64,000 nt of DNA from JAPPHA01 sp965221575 (lineage in GTDB: Bacteria > Pseudomonadota > Alphaproteobacteria > Rhodobacterales > Rhodobacteraceae). Location of the stretch: NCBI GenBank assembly GCA_965221575.1, contig CBDCSM010000002.1, positions 83,163-147,162 on the forward strand. Reading direction: 5' to 3'. The translations under genes were made by a program, and so were the position numbers. How positions within the stretch are numbered: position 1 is the first letter of the stretch; each line of letters begins with the position of its first letter. The notes beneath the pieces are model-generated. The model did not search any database. It saw only the letters and a program-made list of their open reading frames with translations, and was not told the DNA's origin. Shown in pieces: positions 54,166 to 62,418 of this stretch.

Positions 54166-55328
54166 AACCGGAGACGACAGCCGAACTCGCGGAGATCATT
54201 TCTTCGGCCCGGTCGGGCCTTCGGATTCACGGCGGGGGAACCCGACAGGAGCTCGGCAACCCGGTTGCCGCCGACGACACGGTCCTTACCGGTGGTATCA
54301 CGGGGATCAAACTCTATGAACCCGGCGCATTGACGCTCATTGCCGGGGCCGGAACGCCTCTTTCGGAGATCGAGGCGGCACTGGACGAGCATGGCCAGCA
54401 GCTCGCCTTCGAGCCGATGGATCACCGCAGTCTTCTCGCCTCCGCCGGAGAGCCGTCGATCGGGGGAGTCGTCGCGTGCAATGTTTCCGGGCCGCGGAGG
54501 ATCCAGGCAGGCGCCTGCCGCGACTCCGTGATCGGCATCACGTTCGTCGACGGTACCGGAAAGGTCGTCCGGAACGGGGGGCGCGTGATGAAGAACGTGA
54601 CCGGCTACGACCTGGTGAAGCTCCTTGCGGGAAGCTACGGGACCCTCGGCGTTCTGACGGATGTCACGTTCAAGGTCTTGCCCCGGGCGGAAGCACGTGC
54701 GGTCGTGCTGATCGAGGGACTGACCGACGAGCAGGCGATGGCGGCCATGTCTCGGGCGGTCACGTCACCCTTCAGCGTTTCCGGTGCCGCACACACTCCG
54801 CGCGGGATCGACGGAGATCCCGTGACCATGATCAGGATCGAAGGATTTGCCAAGTCGGTCCGATACCGGTCGGAACGACTGGCCAGGCAGCTTTCAGACC
54901 TCGGGACAGCGGAAATCGAAACCGATCCCGCGCGGACGGTTGCAGGATGGAATTGGGTCCGGGACGCGGAAGCGTTTCACGGGAAGCCCGGTGACGTTTG
55001 GCGGGTCTCGGTGCGGCCAGGCGACGGCGCCCGGGTTGCCCGGTCGGCACGAAACAGGTTTTCGGAGGACATCGGGGTCCTGTACGACTGGTGCGGAGGA
55101 CTGGTCTGGTTGCTGGTGCCGGAACGAAGCGACATTCGAAACTGCCTGGGCGAGGTTTCGGGGCATGCGACGATCGTTCGCGGAGGGGCGGAAACACGCA
55201 CCGCTCTTGGCGCATTTCACCCCGAACCCGCGCCGCTCGCTAGAATCGCCGGCGCGCTCAGAAGGAAATTCGATCCGCGGCGGATTCTGAACCCGGGACT
55301 GATGGGAGCGCAGCCGGACTTGCCATGA
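54162..55328 (+). CDS. glcE: glycolate oxidase subunit GlcE
   Basis: This second flavoprotein-like subunit (388 aa) has a shorter FAD_binding_4 domain: RSGLRIHGGGTRQELGNPV, EPSIGGVVACNVSGPRRI and NVTGYDLVKLLAGSYGTLGV. Length is typical of GlcE. It starts with GTG inside the glcD stop and ends inside the glcF ATG, so glcDEF are translated together. Confidence 0.93.
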   Translation: MKPETTAELAEIISSARSGLRIHGGGTRQELGNPVAADDTVLTGGITGIKLYEPGALTLIAGAGTPLSEIEAALDEHGQQLAFEPMDHRSLLASAGEPSIGGVVACNVSGPRRIQAGACRDSVIGITFVDGTGKVVRNGGRVMKNVTGYDLVKLLAGSYGTLGVLTDVTFKVLPRAEARAVVLIEGLTDEQAMAAMSRAVTSPFSVSGAAHTPRGIDGDPVTMIRIEGFAKSVRYRSERLARQLSDLGTAEIETDPARTVAGWNWVRDAEAFHGKPGDVWRVSVRPGDGARVARSARNRFSEDIGVLYDWCGGLVWLLVPERSDIRNCLGEVSGHATIVRGGAETRTALGAFHPEPAPLARIAGALRRKFDPRRILNPGLMGAQPDLP

Positions 55329-56641
55329 AGACGGAATTCACCGAAGCCCAACTGCAGGATGCCGCGACGCGGCGGTCGAACGCCATCCTGCGGTCCTGCG
55401 TGCACTGCGGTTTCTGTACCGCGACATGCCCGACCTACAGGGTCCTTGGCGACGAGTGCGACAGCCCGCGCGGGCGCATCTACATGATCAAGAACATGCT
55501 GGAGCAGGGCGATCCGCCGGACAGCAAGACCGTCACGCATATCGACCGTTGCCTTTCGTGCCTCGGATGCATGACCACGTGCCCTTCGGGCGTCAACTAC
55601 ATGCATCTAGTCGACCATGCCCGGGAATTCATCGAAGACAATTACCGCCGCCCGGTGGCCGACCGGGTCATTCGCTGGTTCCTGCGGAAGACACTGCCGT
55701 ATCCGACAAGGTTTCGTCTTGTCCTCCTGCTTGCCCGGCTCGGCCGGCCCTTTCGGTTCCTGGTGCCGGGCCGCCGTCTACGTGACATGATGAACCTTGC
55801 TCCCGGGAGGATCCCTCCCGTGAGCCGGAACGATGACCCGCAGGTCTTCCCGGCGCTGGGTCGCCGCGACCTGAGGGTCGTACTGATGACGGGCTGCGCC
55901 CAGAGGGCCCTGGATACCGACATCAATGACGCGTCGATCCGCTTCCTGAGGCGGCATGGATGCGAGGTGGTCATTCCCGGGGGCAGCGGATGCTGCGGCG
56001 CGCTCGAGCACCACATGGGACGAGTCGCCGACGGCAGGAAAAAGGCCGCGAGCAATATCCGAAGCTGGATTGCCGAGTTCAAGAAAGGGGGTCTTGATGC
56101 CATCGTCATCAACGCTTCCGGATGCGGAACGACGATCAAGGATTACGGGCATCTGTTCCACGACACCGAGCTTGCTGATGATGCAGCCCGCGTTGCCGCG
56201 CTCGCAAAGGACATTTCCGAGTTCGCGACGGAGCATGACCTTCTTTCGCGGGCGGGTCCGGGGGGCAAGGGAACGCGCGTTGCGTATCACTCCGCCTGTT
56301 CGCTCCAGCATGGCCAGAAGGTCAGGGAGGAACCGAAGGTCCTGCTCGAGACCGCTGGCTTCGAGGTCTGTGAACCCGCGAACGCCCACATGTGCTGCGG
56401 GTCGGCCGGAACCTATAACCTGTTGCAACCGGAGATTTCCCGAAAGCTCAGGGATCTCAAGGTGGACACATTGGCGGCAACCAACCCTGAGGTCATCGCC
56501 GCGGGAAACGTTGGATGCATGGTCCAGATCGGGTCCGGGCTCCCGGTTCCTGTCGTCCATACGGTCGAACTCCTGGATTGGGCGACGGGCGGCCCAAGGC
56601 CGCGAAAGATGTCCGACCGGACACAGCTCCATCCCGGCTGA
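55325..56641 (+). CDS. glcF: glycolate oxidase iron-sulfur subunit GlcF
   Basis: Two [4Fe-4S] motifs are present near the N-terminus: CVHCGFCTATCP and CLSCLGCMTTCP. Two cysteine-rich CCG domains follow, GSGCCGALEHHMG and AHMCCGSAGTYNLL. GlcF passes electrons from the flavin subunits to the respiratory chain. Length (438 aa) is slightly above E. coli GlcF (407). It ends the operon. Confidence 0.94.
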   Translation: MKTEFTEAQLQDAATRRSNAILRSCVHCGFCTATCPTYRVLGDECDSPRGRIYMIKNMLEQGDPPDSKTVTHIDRCLSCLGCMTTCPSGVNYMHLVDHAREFIEDNYRRPVADRVIRWFLRKTLPYPTRFRLVLLLARLGRPFRFLVPGRRLRDMMNLAPGRIPPVSRNDDPQVFPALGRRDLRVVLMTGCAQRALDTDINDASIRFLRRHGCEVVIPGGSGCCGALEHHMGRVADGRKKAASNIRSWIAEFKKGGLDAIVINASGCGTTIKDYGHLFHDTELADDAARVAALAKDISEFATEHDLLSRAGPGGKGTRVAYHSACSLQHGQKVREEPKVLLETAGFEVCEPANAHMCCGSAGTYNLLQPEISRKLRDLKVDTLAATNPEVIAAGNVGCMVQIGSGLPVPVVHTVELLDWATGGPRPRKMSDRTQLHPG

Positions 56642-56659
56642 ATTTTCTCTCGCCCGATG

Positions 56660-56687
56660 TTGAAATTCACCGGCCACGTGCCCACAT
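56660..56687 (+). promoter_or_regulatory. sigma-32-type promoter of hsp20
   Basis: TTGAAA (56660-56665) and CCCACAT (56681-56687) are separated by 15 bases, close to the RpoH consensus of a TTGAA -35 and CCCCAT-type -10. It lies ~100 bases before the hsp20 start. Confidence 0.6.
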
Positions 56688-56788
56688 AAGGTCTGCCGGA
56701 AGCCTGAAATCGGGGTCCGGCAACAACCCTGGCCCGTCCCAAGAGAGGGCCGCAACGATCATATTGCTTCAAGAGGAGGATGTGTGAA

Positions 56789-57256
56789 ATGCGTACGTTT
56801 GACTTCGCACCACTTTACCGCTCGACAGTTGGCTTTGAACGCATGGCGAACATGCTGGATCGGGCGATGGCCACCGGCGAAAGCTCGAACGGTTATCCAC
56901 CGTACAACATCGAGAAGTCCGGTGAAGACAGCTACCGGATTACCGTCGCGGTTGCCGGGTTCAGTGATTCTGAACTTTCGGTCGAGGCGCGCGATGGTCA
57001 GCTGGTAATTGCCGGCAAGAAAGCCGAGGCCAAATCGGATGACGAGACCAATTACCTGCATCGGGGAATTGCCACCCGGGCATTCGAACGGCGGTTCCAG
57101 CTCGCGGATCATATTCGCGCCGTCGGGGCGACAACCGAAAACGGGTTGCTGCATGTGGAAGTCGTCCGCGAGGTCCCGGAGGCGCTCAAGCCGAGACGGA
57201 TCGAGATCTCCGCGCCTGTACGGACCATCGACGGTTCCGCGAAGAAATCGAAGTAG
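56789..57256 (+). CDS. small heat-shock protein, Hsp20/IbpA family
   Basis: A 155-residue alpha-crystallin-domain chaperone. NIEKSGEDSYRITVAVAGF starts the domain, and VEARDGQLVIAGKK, RGIATRAFERRFQLADHI and ATTENGLLHVEVVREVPE are the classic IbpA strands. It holds unfolded proteins for refolding by DnaK. The ATG at 56789 is nine bases after AGAGGAGG; an ATG at 56780 abuts it. A strong terminator follows. Confidence 0.93.
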   Translation: MRTFDFAPLYRSTVGFERMANMLDRAMATGESSNGYPPYNIEKSGEDSYRITVAVAGFSDSELSVEARDGQLVIAGKKAEAKSDDETNYLHRGIATRAFERRFQLADHIRAVGATTENGLLHVEVVREVPEALKPRRIEISAPVRTIDGSAKKSK

Positions 57257-57279
57257 GACCGTCAACAGAACGCCGAGTC

Positions 57280-57311
57280 AAACGGCCCGCGTTGCGGGCC
57301 GTTTGTTTTTT
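57280..57311 (+). terminator. rho-independent terminator after hsp20
   Basis: AAACGGCCCGC and GCGGGCCGTTT form an 11-bp stem with a 3-base loop, followed by GTTTTTT. This is the clearest intrinsic terminator in the window. Confidence 0.9.
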
Positions 57312-57353
57312 CGGGCATGATCGGGCAGGGAGCCCGCCGCTTGGGCCCGGGCG

Positions 57354-58829
57354 TCAAATTCCGACGCAGACGTACTTCATCTCGAGATAGTCATCGATCC
57401 CGTGACGGGATCCCTCGCGGCCGATGCCGGACTGTTTGAATCCGCCGAACGGCGCCACTTCTGTCGATATGATCCCGGTATTGACGCCTATGATTCCGTA
57501 CTCCAGGGCTTCGGCGACACGGTGCACCCGGGAGAGGTCGCGGGCATAGAAATACGCGGCCAGGCCAAAGATGGTGTCGTTCGCCTGTTCAATGACGTCA
57601 GCTTCGTCGTCAAATCTGAACAGGGGCGCGACGGGCCCGAACGTCTCGTCGTTGGTAACCATCATCTCGCGGGTCACCCCGGTCAGCACGGTCGGTTGAA
57701 AGAACGTCCCGCCGAGAGCGTGACGGTCACCGCCGGTCACGACCTCGGCACCCTTTGTCTTCGCGTCCGCGATGTGTTCCTCGACCTTGAGAACGGCGTC
57801 CCGGTTGATCAGGGGGCCGGTCGTGACCGATGCGTCGAACCCGTCACCGATCGTCAGCTTGTCCGCCGCGGCGGCCAGTTTTTCGGCGAAGGCGTCGTAT
57901 ATGCCTGACTGAACGTAGATCCGGTTGGCGCAGACGCAGGTCTGGCCGTTGTTCCGGTACTTGCAGATCATGGCCCCCTCGATCGCGGCATCGATGTCGG
58001 CATCGTCGAAGACGATGAACGGCGCGTTGCCGCCAAGTTCCATGGACATTTTCATGATCTGGTCGGCACCCTGGCGCATCAGGATCCGCCCCACTTCCGT
58101 CGACCCGGTAAAGGAGAGCTTGCGAACGATGGGGTTCTCGCAGAACTCGCGTCCGATGGCCGCCGACTTGGTGGATGGAACGACGCTGAAGACCCCGGCG
58201 GGAATCCCGGCGCGTTCGGCAAGGACGGCCAGGGCGAGCGCGGAGAGCGGCGTCTCCTTTGCCGGTCTCGAAATCATGGCGCAGCCGACCGCAAGGGCCG
58301 GTGCAGCCTTTCTCGTGATCATGGCGTTCGGGAAGTTCCACGGGGTGATCGAAGCCGTAACGCCGACCGGTTGGCGAAGCACCTGGATGCGCTTGTCCGC
58401 CTGGGTTGGAGGAACGATCTCGCCGTAAACGCGCTTGCCCTCTTCGGCGAACCATTCGATGAAACTCGCGCCATAGATGATCTCGCCCTTTGCTTCGGCG
58501 AGGGGCTTGCCCATTTCCGCGGTCAGGATGGCCGCCAGGTCGTCCGCGTTTTCCATGAGCAGGTCATACCAGCGGCGCAATACGGCGGCGCGTTCCTTGC
58601 CGGTCCGTGCGGCCCAGGCCTTTTGCGCGTCTTCGGCCGCCGCGATGGCGCGCCGGGTTTCATCGATTCCCAGGTCGGGAAGCTCGACAATGATATCGCC
58701 TCTGGCCGGGTTGATGACCGGGAATCGGTTGCCATCGTCAGCCTCGATCCATTCTCCTGCGACAAAGGCCCTTGTCGCGAGAAGTTCGGAATCGTTGAGC
58801 AGGAGTGTCAGGTTCGTTTGGTCGAGCAT
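57354..58829 (-). CDS. gabD: NAD(P)-dependent succinate-semialdehyde dehydrogenase
   Basis: This aldehyde dehydrogenase (491 aa) oxidises succinic semialdehyde in the GABA shunt. The active-site sequences are MSMELGGNAPFIVFDDAD (general base Glu) and NNGQTCVCANRIYV with the nucleophilic Cys. ITPWNFPNAMITRKAAPALA and FTGSTEVGRILM form the cofactor site. The C-terminal PFGGFKQSGIGREGS is typical of GabD. I chose the ATG at 58829; the frame stays open to 59021. Confidence 0.93.
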   Translation of the reverse strand: MLDQTNLTLLLNDSELLATRAFVAGEWIEADDGNRFPVINPARGDIIVELPDLGIDETRRAIAAAEDAQKAWAARTGKERAAVLRRWYDLLMENADDLAAILTAEMGKPLAEAKGEIIYGASFIEWFAEEGKRVYGEIVPPTQADKRIQVLRQPVGVTASITPWNFPNAMITRKAAPALAVGCAMISRPAKETPLSALALAVLAERAGIPAGVFSVVPSTKSAAIGREFCENPIVRKLSFTGSTEVGRILMRQGADQIMKMSMELGGNAPFIVFDDADIDAAIEGAMICKYRNNGQTCVCANRIYVQSGIYDAFAEKLAAAADKLTIGDGFDASVTTGPLINRDAVLKVEEHIADAKTKGAEVVTGGDRHALGGTFFQPTVLTGVTREMMVTNDETFGPVAPLFRFDDEADVIEQANDTIFGLAAYFYARDLSRVHRVAEALEYGIIGVNTGIISTEVAPFGGFKQSGIGREGSRHGIDDYLEMKYVCVGI

Positions 58830-59077
58830 AATCAGATCCAGGATTGAAGACGGTGAAACCGTACAGGTCGCATAAAATGTGGCCACAGGCAAGTTCCGCG
58901 AACGATCAGATCCAACGATCAACGACCAGCGATCGGCGGAATTCCGGGTGTATCCCGTTCCTTTTTTTCGGTATTGTCCGGCGGGATCGGGAGTTGGCAA
59001 GAGCGCTACCGGAAGGAACATCGGCCTTCTTCAGGATTTTCGGCTCGGGAAAAGTGCTCCCAGTGCCCAAGCGAGTA
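58830..59077. other. intergenic region between two minus-strand genes
   Basis: About 250 bases upstream of gabD and downstream of the conserved unknown. No terminator or promoter can be placed. Confidence 0.4.
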
Positions 59078-60229
59078 TCAGGGAAACCTGTACAGTCTTC
59101 CCAGTAATTCGATGAATCGTCGCTTTCTTGCGTGTCGCGCCCGGATCCGGCTCAACCGGATCTTGAATTGATTCATCGTTCCATTTTCCTTTGCGAGCCA
59201 TTGCAGGTCGATCAGCAGGTCAATCGCCTGTTCGTAACTGCTGGAGTTGCGCCTTTCGATCTCCAGTTCGACGTCATCCCAAACGGCGTCGCCTCTTTTT
59301 CGCAGCGCCTTGACGCGAACTTTCCGTGCCTCCTCCACCTCGCGTTCTCGCCTGGCGCTTTCGGCCTGCAACCGTTCCTGCACCGCGGCCTTCCGCATTC
59401 TCGAAATTTCGGCAGCACGTGACCGCAGCTCTGACACCGTTCGGAACTCCGGCCTTTTCGTCCCGTCGGCAGGTGCCAGGATTTTTCGTATTTGGCGCCG
59501 CAATTCCACAAGCACATGGGGATCGTCGCCCTGAACGAGGCGATGGAGGATCTCCGTTTTTTCGCCCTCGGGTATGGCTTCGACGGCAGCCTTGACAGTT
59601 TCGGAATTCGGTTCACCGTCGATGACATTTGAAGTGACCTCGGCGGCCGCCTGTACCAGATCGATATCGATGTCGAAGAAGTCGGCGAATGCCTTCAGCC
59701 CATCCGATAGCGGTCCGATCCCGTCCAGCGGTTCGGGTTCATCGTCGTCCAGGATGTTCCTGTTCACCTTCGTCAGCCAGACGAGATAAAGCAGACGCAA
59801 ATCCCCTAACAGCAACTCTTCCCGCAGTGGCGCAAGCCTGCCCAACAAACCCGTGGTGTCGATCTCGTAACTGAACTCGGAATCCTCGTCGCTGTCGCAT
59901 ATGTCGAGGACCAGGTTTTCACCTGCGTCGATGACCTTCAGGTATTCACATTCGCGGTCGAAGTCCTGGACTTGGGAACGGTTGATGAATCGCTTCGGAA
60001 GCCTGATCATCAGGCGCCGCGTTCCCCAGATGGCGACATACAGATGCAGGTCGAACCAATGCGCCATGAGCTTCTCCGGATCAGCTCGAAGATCGCTCCA
60101 GTTGTACTCAATGGCGAAACCCGTGGGCGTGAACTCGGCCCGTGACGAAATACGGCTCAGCGCAGCGATATCCGACTTGCCCAGAAGGCGGTCGACCGCG
60201 CGGAATTCATAAAACTGGTATTCACTCAC
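59078..60229 (-). CDS. conserved protein of unknown function with C-terminal charged helix
   Basis: This 383-residue protein begins VSEYQFYEFRAVDRLLGKSD and contains EYNWSDLRADPEKLMAHWFD and YVAIWGTRRLMIRLP, a pattern I recognise from widespread hypothetical proteins often next to SWIM-zinc-finger genes. From ~residue 270 it is a long Arg/Glu-rich helix (coiled-coil-like). I take the GTG at 60229 since AGGGG lies nine bases upstream; an ATG at 60238 abuts that site. No partner gene is adjacent here. Soluble; function not known. Confidence 0.8.
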   Translation of the reverse strand: MSEYQFYEFRAVDRLLGKSDIAALSRISSRAEFTPTGFAIEYNWSDLRADPEKLMAHWFDLHLYVAIWGTRRLMIRLPKRFINRSQVQDFDRECEYLKVIDAGENLVLDICDSDEDSEFSYEIDTTGLLGRLAPLREELLLGDLRLLYLVWLTKVNRNILDDDEPEPLDGIGPLSDGLKAFADFFDIDIDLVQAAAEVTSNVIDGEPNSETVKAAVEAIPEGEKTEILHRLVQGDDPHVLVELRRQIRKILAPADGTKRPEFRTVSELRSRAAEISRMRKAAVQERLQAESARREREVEEARKVRVKALRKRGDAVWDDVELEIERRNSSSYEQAIDLLIDLQWLAKENGTMNQFKIRLSRIRARHARKRRFIELLGRLYRFP

Positions 60230-60930
60230 GCGACGCATCCCCTGTTTCAGATTGATCCTGTTCATACCGAAAAGCCGACCGCATGGAAACCGCGAGCGAT
60301 TGCATGTCATGTGCGACGTTTCCTGACCGGCGGCACGGTCTTTGACAAGACCTGGTCGAATCGGTTTGACCGCGATCACCTTTGACGTGGATATCGGAGC
60401 CAGATTCCCGGCGCCTTCACGGCACCTGGCGGCGCGATTGTGCCCGGACCGAAATGGCGCGGATGTTGCAGGCTACGCGGCGGCGGACAGGGTGGGAGTC
60501 CGATTGTCGCGCCATTTCCGTCCTGCCGGTCATCGCGCGAGAGCGGGAACATCCGTTCTCGACACACGCATCACCTGGCTCGGACCGGGAGCGCGGCAGG
60601 GCCGGGCCCCGGTTCAGCGCGTTCTGGCGGACAGTTGGGTACTTGTGACGAACGCAGGGTGGACCCCGTGACGCTAACGGAGCGGGTCCAGCCATCCATG
60701 CCTGGGCTGCATCACGTTGGCGCATGGGTTGATGAATCTCGACATGCAGACCAGGTTTTGTTCGAGCACGCCCCGAACCGGTTGTCCGTACGAGGAGTCG
60801 GGCGTGTCTTCGCGTGGCACTCCGTGTCTTGCGAAGCGAGGGCGTCCAATGGTTTACGCATTCACGGTCACGCGGAAGGGCATGCCTGAGAAATCACGAC
60901 ATGCCGATAACCGGATTATGCCGCGTTTCG
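60230..60930. other. intergenic region before the mobile-element junction
   Basis: About 700 bases with only short, unconvincing frames. I see no gene or repeat. Confidence 0.45.
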
Positions 60931-60960
60931 AGTCCGGGGCATTGAATCCCCGGACTTTTT
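60931..60960 (+). terminator. hairpin with T tract
   Basis: AGTCCGGGG (60931-60939) and CCCCGGACT (60948-60956) form a 9-bp stem with an 8-nt loop followed by TTTTTG. It works as a plus-strand intrinsic terminator, or may be an IS200/IS605-type end hairpin. Confidence 0.65.
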
Positions 60961-60979
60961 GCAGAAATTGTCGACATAA

Positions 60980-61211
60980 TCACAGCGTCTTCAGGAAGCC
61001 CAGCAGGGTATTGTCCGGCTTGTACCTCCCGGGTTCGACCCCGACAGGGCGGGACTTCTCCATCGCTTTTTCCTTGAGGCGGAGATCCGCGTGCAGGTAG
61101 ACTTGCGTCGTCTTCGCCGATTCATGACCGAGCCAGAGAACGATCACCGTGCACCCGACACCCCGGTGCAGCAGTGCCATGGCGGCGCCGTGTCGATAAT
61201 CTCGTGCAAGA
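60980..61211 (-). pseudogene. tyrosine-recombinase C-terminal remnant
   Basis: The frame reads DYRHGAAMALLHRGV, VIVLWLGHESAKTTQVYLHA, DLRLKEKAMEKSRP and GRYKPDNTLLGFL to the stop. RHGAAM corresponds to the HxxR-proximal motif, LGHES to box III and QVYLHAD to the catalytic Tyr of phage-type integrases. Everything N-terminal is missing; the break is at a 20-bp hairpin repeat just upstream. Confidence 0.85.
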
Positions 61212-61220
61212 CATTATGAA

Positions 61221-61263
61221 TAGGCTTTTATGGATCGTGCGTAGCACGGTCCATAAAAGCCTT
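61221..61263. repeat. 20-bp near-perfect inverted repeat
   Basis: The arms 61221-61240 and 61244-61263 match at 18 of 20 positions around a 3-base loop (core GGCTTTTATGGA / TCCATAAAAGCC). It sits exactly where integrase homology ends. No T tract follows, so an element end or recombination hotspot is more likely than a terminator. Confidence 0.75.
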
Positions 61264-61527
61264 GAGCTGAGCCGCGCTCGCTGACGGTGAGGATCTATGG
61301 GAATTCTATTCGCCGAGGCGAACTCTATCGCGCCAATCTGATGCGCTTTGCTCCCGGCGTCGATGCTGCTGCGATGGTCATGGCCGGAACCGGGCCGGGA
61401 ATCTCCGCGATACCGCGACCTGGGACGGCATCATTCGCCGCTGCGAGAACGATGCGCGCAGCAGAAGCCCGCCCTGGCCGAGCATCGAAACGGGAACGGG
61501 TCCGGATCACCTTGTGAGACTGCATCA
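61264..61527. other. region between hairpin and IS91 remnant
   Basis: About 264 bases with no recognised gene; long overlapping frames on both strands have the look of GC-rich shadows. Confidence 0.4.
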
Positions 61528-61950
61528 TCATGGGGGAGGCCTTGGCCAAGGCACTTGCCACACGGTCTCGGGTGGCGCCTTGGAAATGGGGACCTGCCGC
61601 AGCGGGCCGTGCCCGCAGTGTTCGCAGACGGTGATGTCCTTCCCGGTCAGGCGCAGCATCATCGCCTGGGTGCTTTCCGGTACGAACGGTTCGGGCTCCG
61701 GCTGACCGAGCAGTTCCCGGCAGCGGGCAATCTTGCTGGCGCGGAAGCGATTGGCGAGCAACCCGTAGTGGCGCAGCCGGGTGAAGCCGTGCGGCAGCAC
61801 ATGCAGGAGAAACCGGCGGATGAATTCGTCGGCATCGAGCCGCATGACCTTGACCTTGTTGCCGTTCGCGTAGTCGCGCCAGCGGAAGCGGACGTTCTCG
61901 CCGTCGAAATCGACGAGACGGTGATTGGAGATCGCCGTCTCGACTAGCGC
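61528..61950 (-). pseudogene. IS91-family transposase C-terminal remnant
   Basis: ETAISNHRLVDFDGENVRFR, WRDYANGNKVKVMRLDADEF and IRRFLLHVLPHGFTRLRHYG, then LLANRFRASKIARCRELLGQ match Y2 transposases of the IS91/IS801 family. The N-terminal zinc-binding and HUH nuclease parts are missing; homology starts at about 61950 where the frame meets a different sequence. A C-terminal VCEHCGHG motif remains. Confidence 0.85.
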
Positions 61951-61964
61951 ACAAACCCCACATT

Positions 61965-62414
61965 GCGGGTGAAACAGTCAAGATTTTCTACCGCTTTCAT
62001 CCGCTTGGCGGGAAGCGAGCCGTAAAGCTGGGTCATCGGGCGCATCGTGGCGCGCTGGCCCTGATGGTCGCCGATGAGAATGGTCGTCGATACGTCATCC
62101 CGCGCTGGATGACTGATCCGGAAGCGGCCGAGTGGAACATCCGGGACGTTCCACGGCTGTCGCGGGCTGCCATGTCGGAACTGCATGGTCTCGTTGCAAT
62201 GATTCTCTGTAATCCGGTCTCACCGGAAACAGGAGAGTGCAATGAGACGTCGAAAACGGAAGACCCTGCAGAGAAAGCTGGCGCTCACACCACCGCCACG
62301 AATCAACCTGCCGAAGGCCGTGAAGGAGATGGCGGTCGCGTCGTTGGCGGAACTGATCGCGGAGGTGATGCGGGAAGACCCGGTGCGGATGCCTCGGGAC
62401 GGAGGCGGCCATGA
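61965..62414 (+). CDS. small ORF upstream of serine recombinase (DUF5372-like), start uncertain
   Basis: The frame gives VKIFYRFHPLGGKRAVKLGH, then ALMVADENGRRYVIPRWMTD and DVPRLSRAAMSELHGLVAMI. FxYPFHPL..G and IPxWMT motifs resemble small proteins commonly encoded ahead of recombinases in similar elements. No clear start is visible before the ATG at 62064, so the 5' end may have been cut at the IS91 junction. The last ~45 residues overlap the next ORF and look out of frame with the family. Confidence 0.5.
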   Translation, partial: AGETVKIFYRFHPLGGKRAVKLGHRAHRGALALMVADENGRRYVIPRWMTDPEAAEWNIRDVPRLSRAAMSELHGLVAMILCNPVSPETGECNETSKTEDPAEKAGAHTTATNQPAEGREGDGGRVVGGTDRGGDAGRPGADASGRRRP

Positions 62415-62418
62415 ATAG
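62242..62418 (+). CDS. small basic protein of the recombinase module
   Basis: A 58-residue ORF with AGGAGAG six bases ahead of its ATG. It begins MRRRKRKTLQRKLAL, and MAVASLAELIAEVMRED forms an amphipathic helix. It overlaps the recombinase start by eight bases. Function unknown; probably an accessory of the element. Confidence 0.6.
   Translation: MRRRKRKTLQRKLALTPPPRINLPKAVKEMAVASLAELIAEVMREDPVRMPRDGGGHE

Noticed and set aside
61325..61981. 218-codon minus-strand frame over the IS91 remnant
   Set aside because: It is out of frame with the transposase homology that the frame at 61528-61845 shows.
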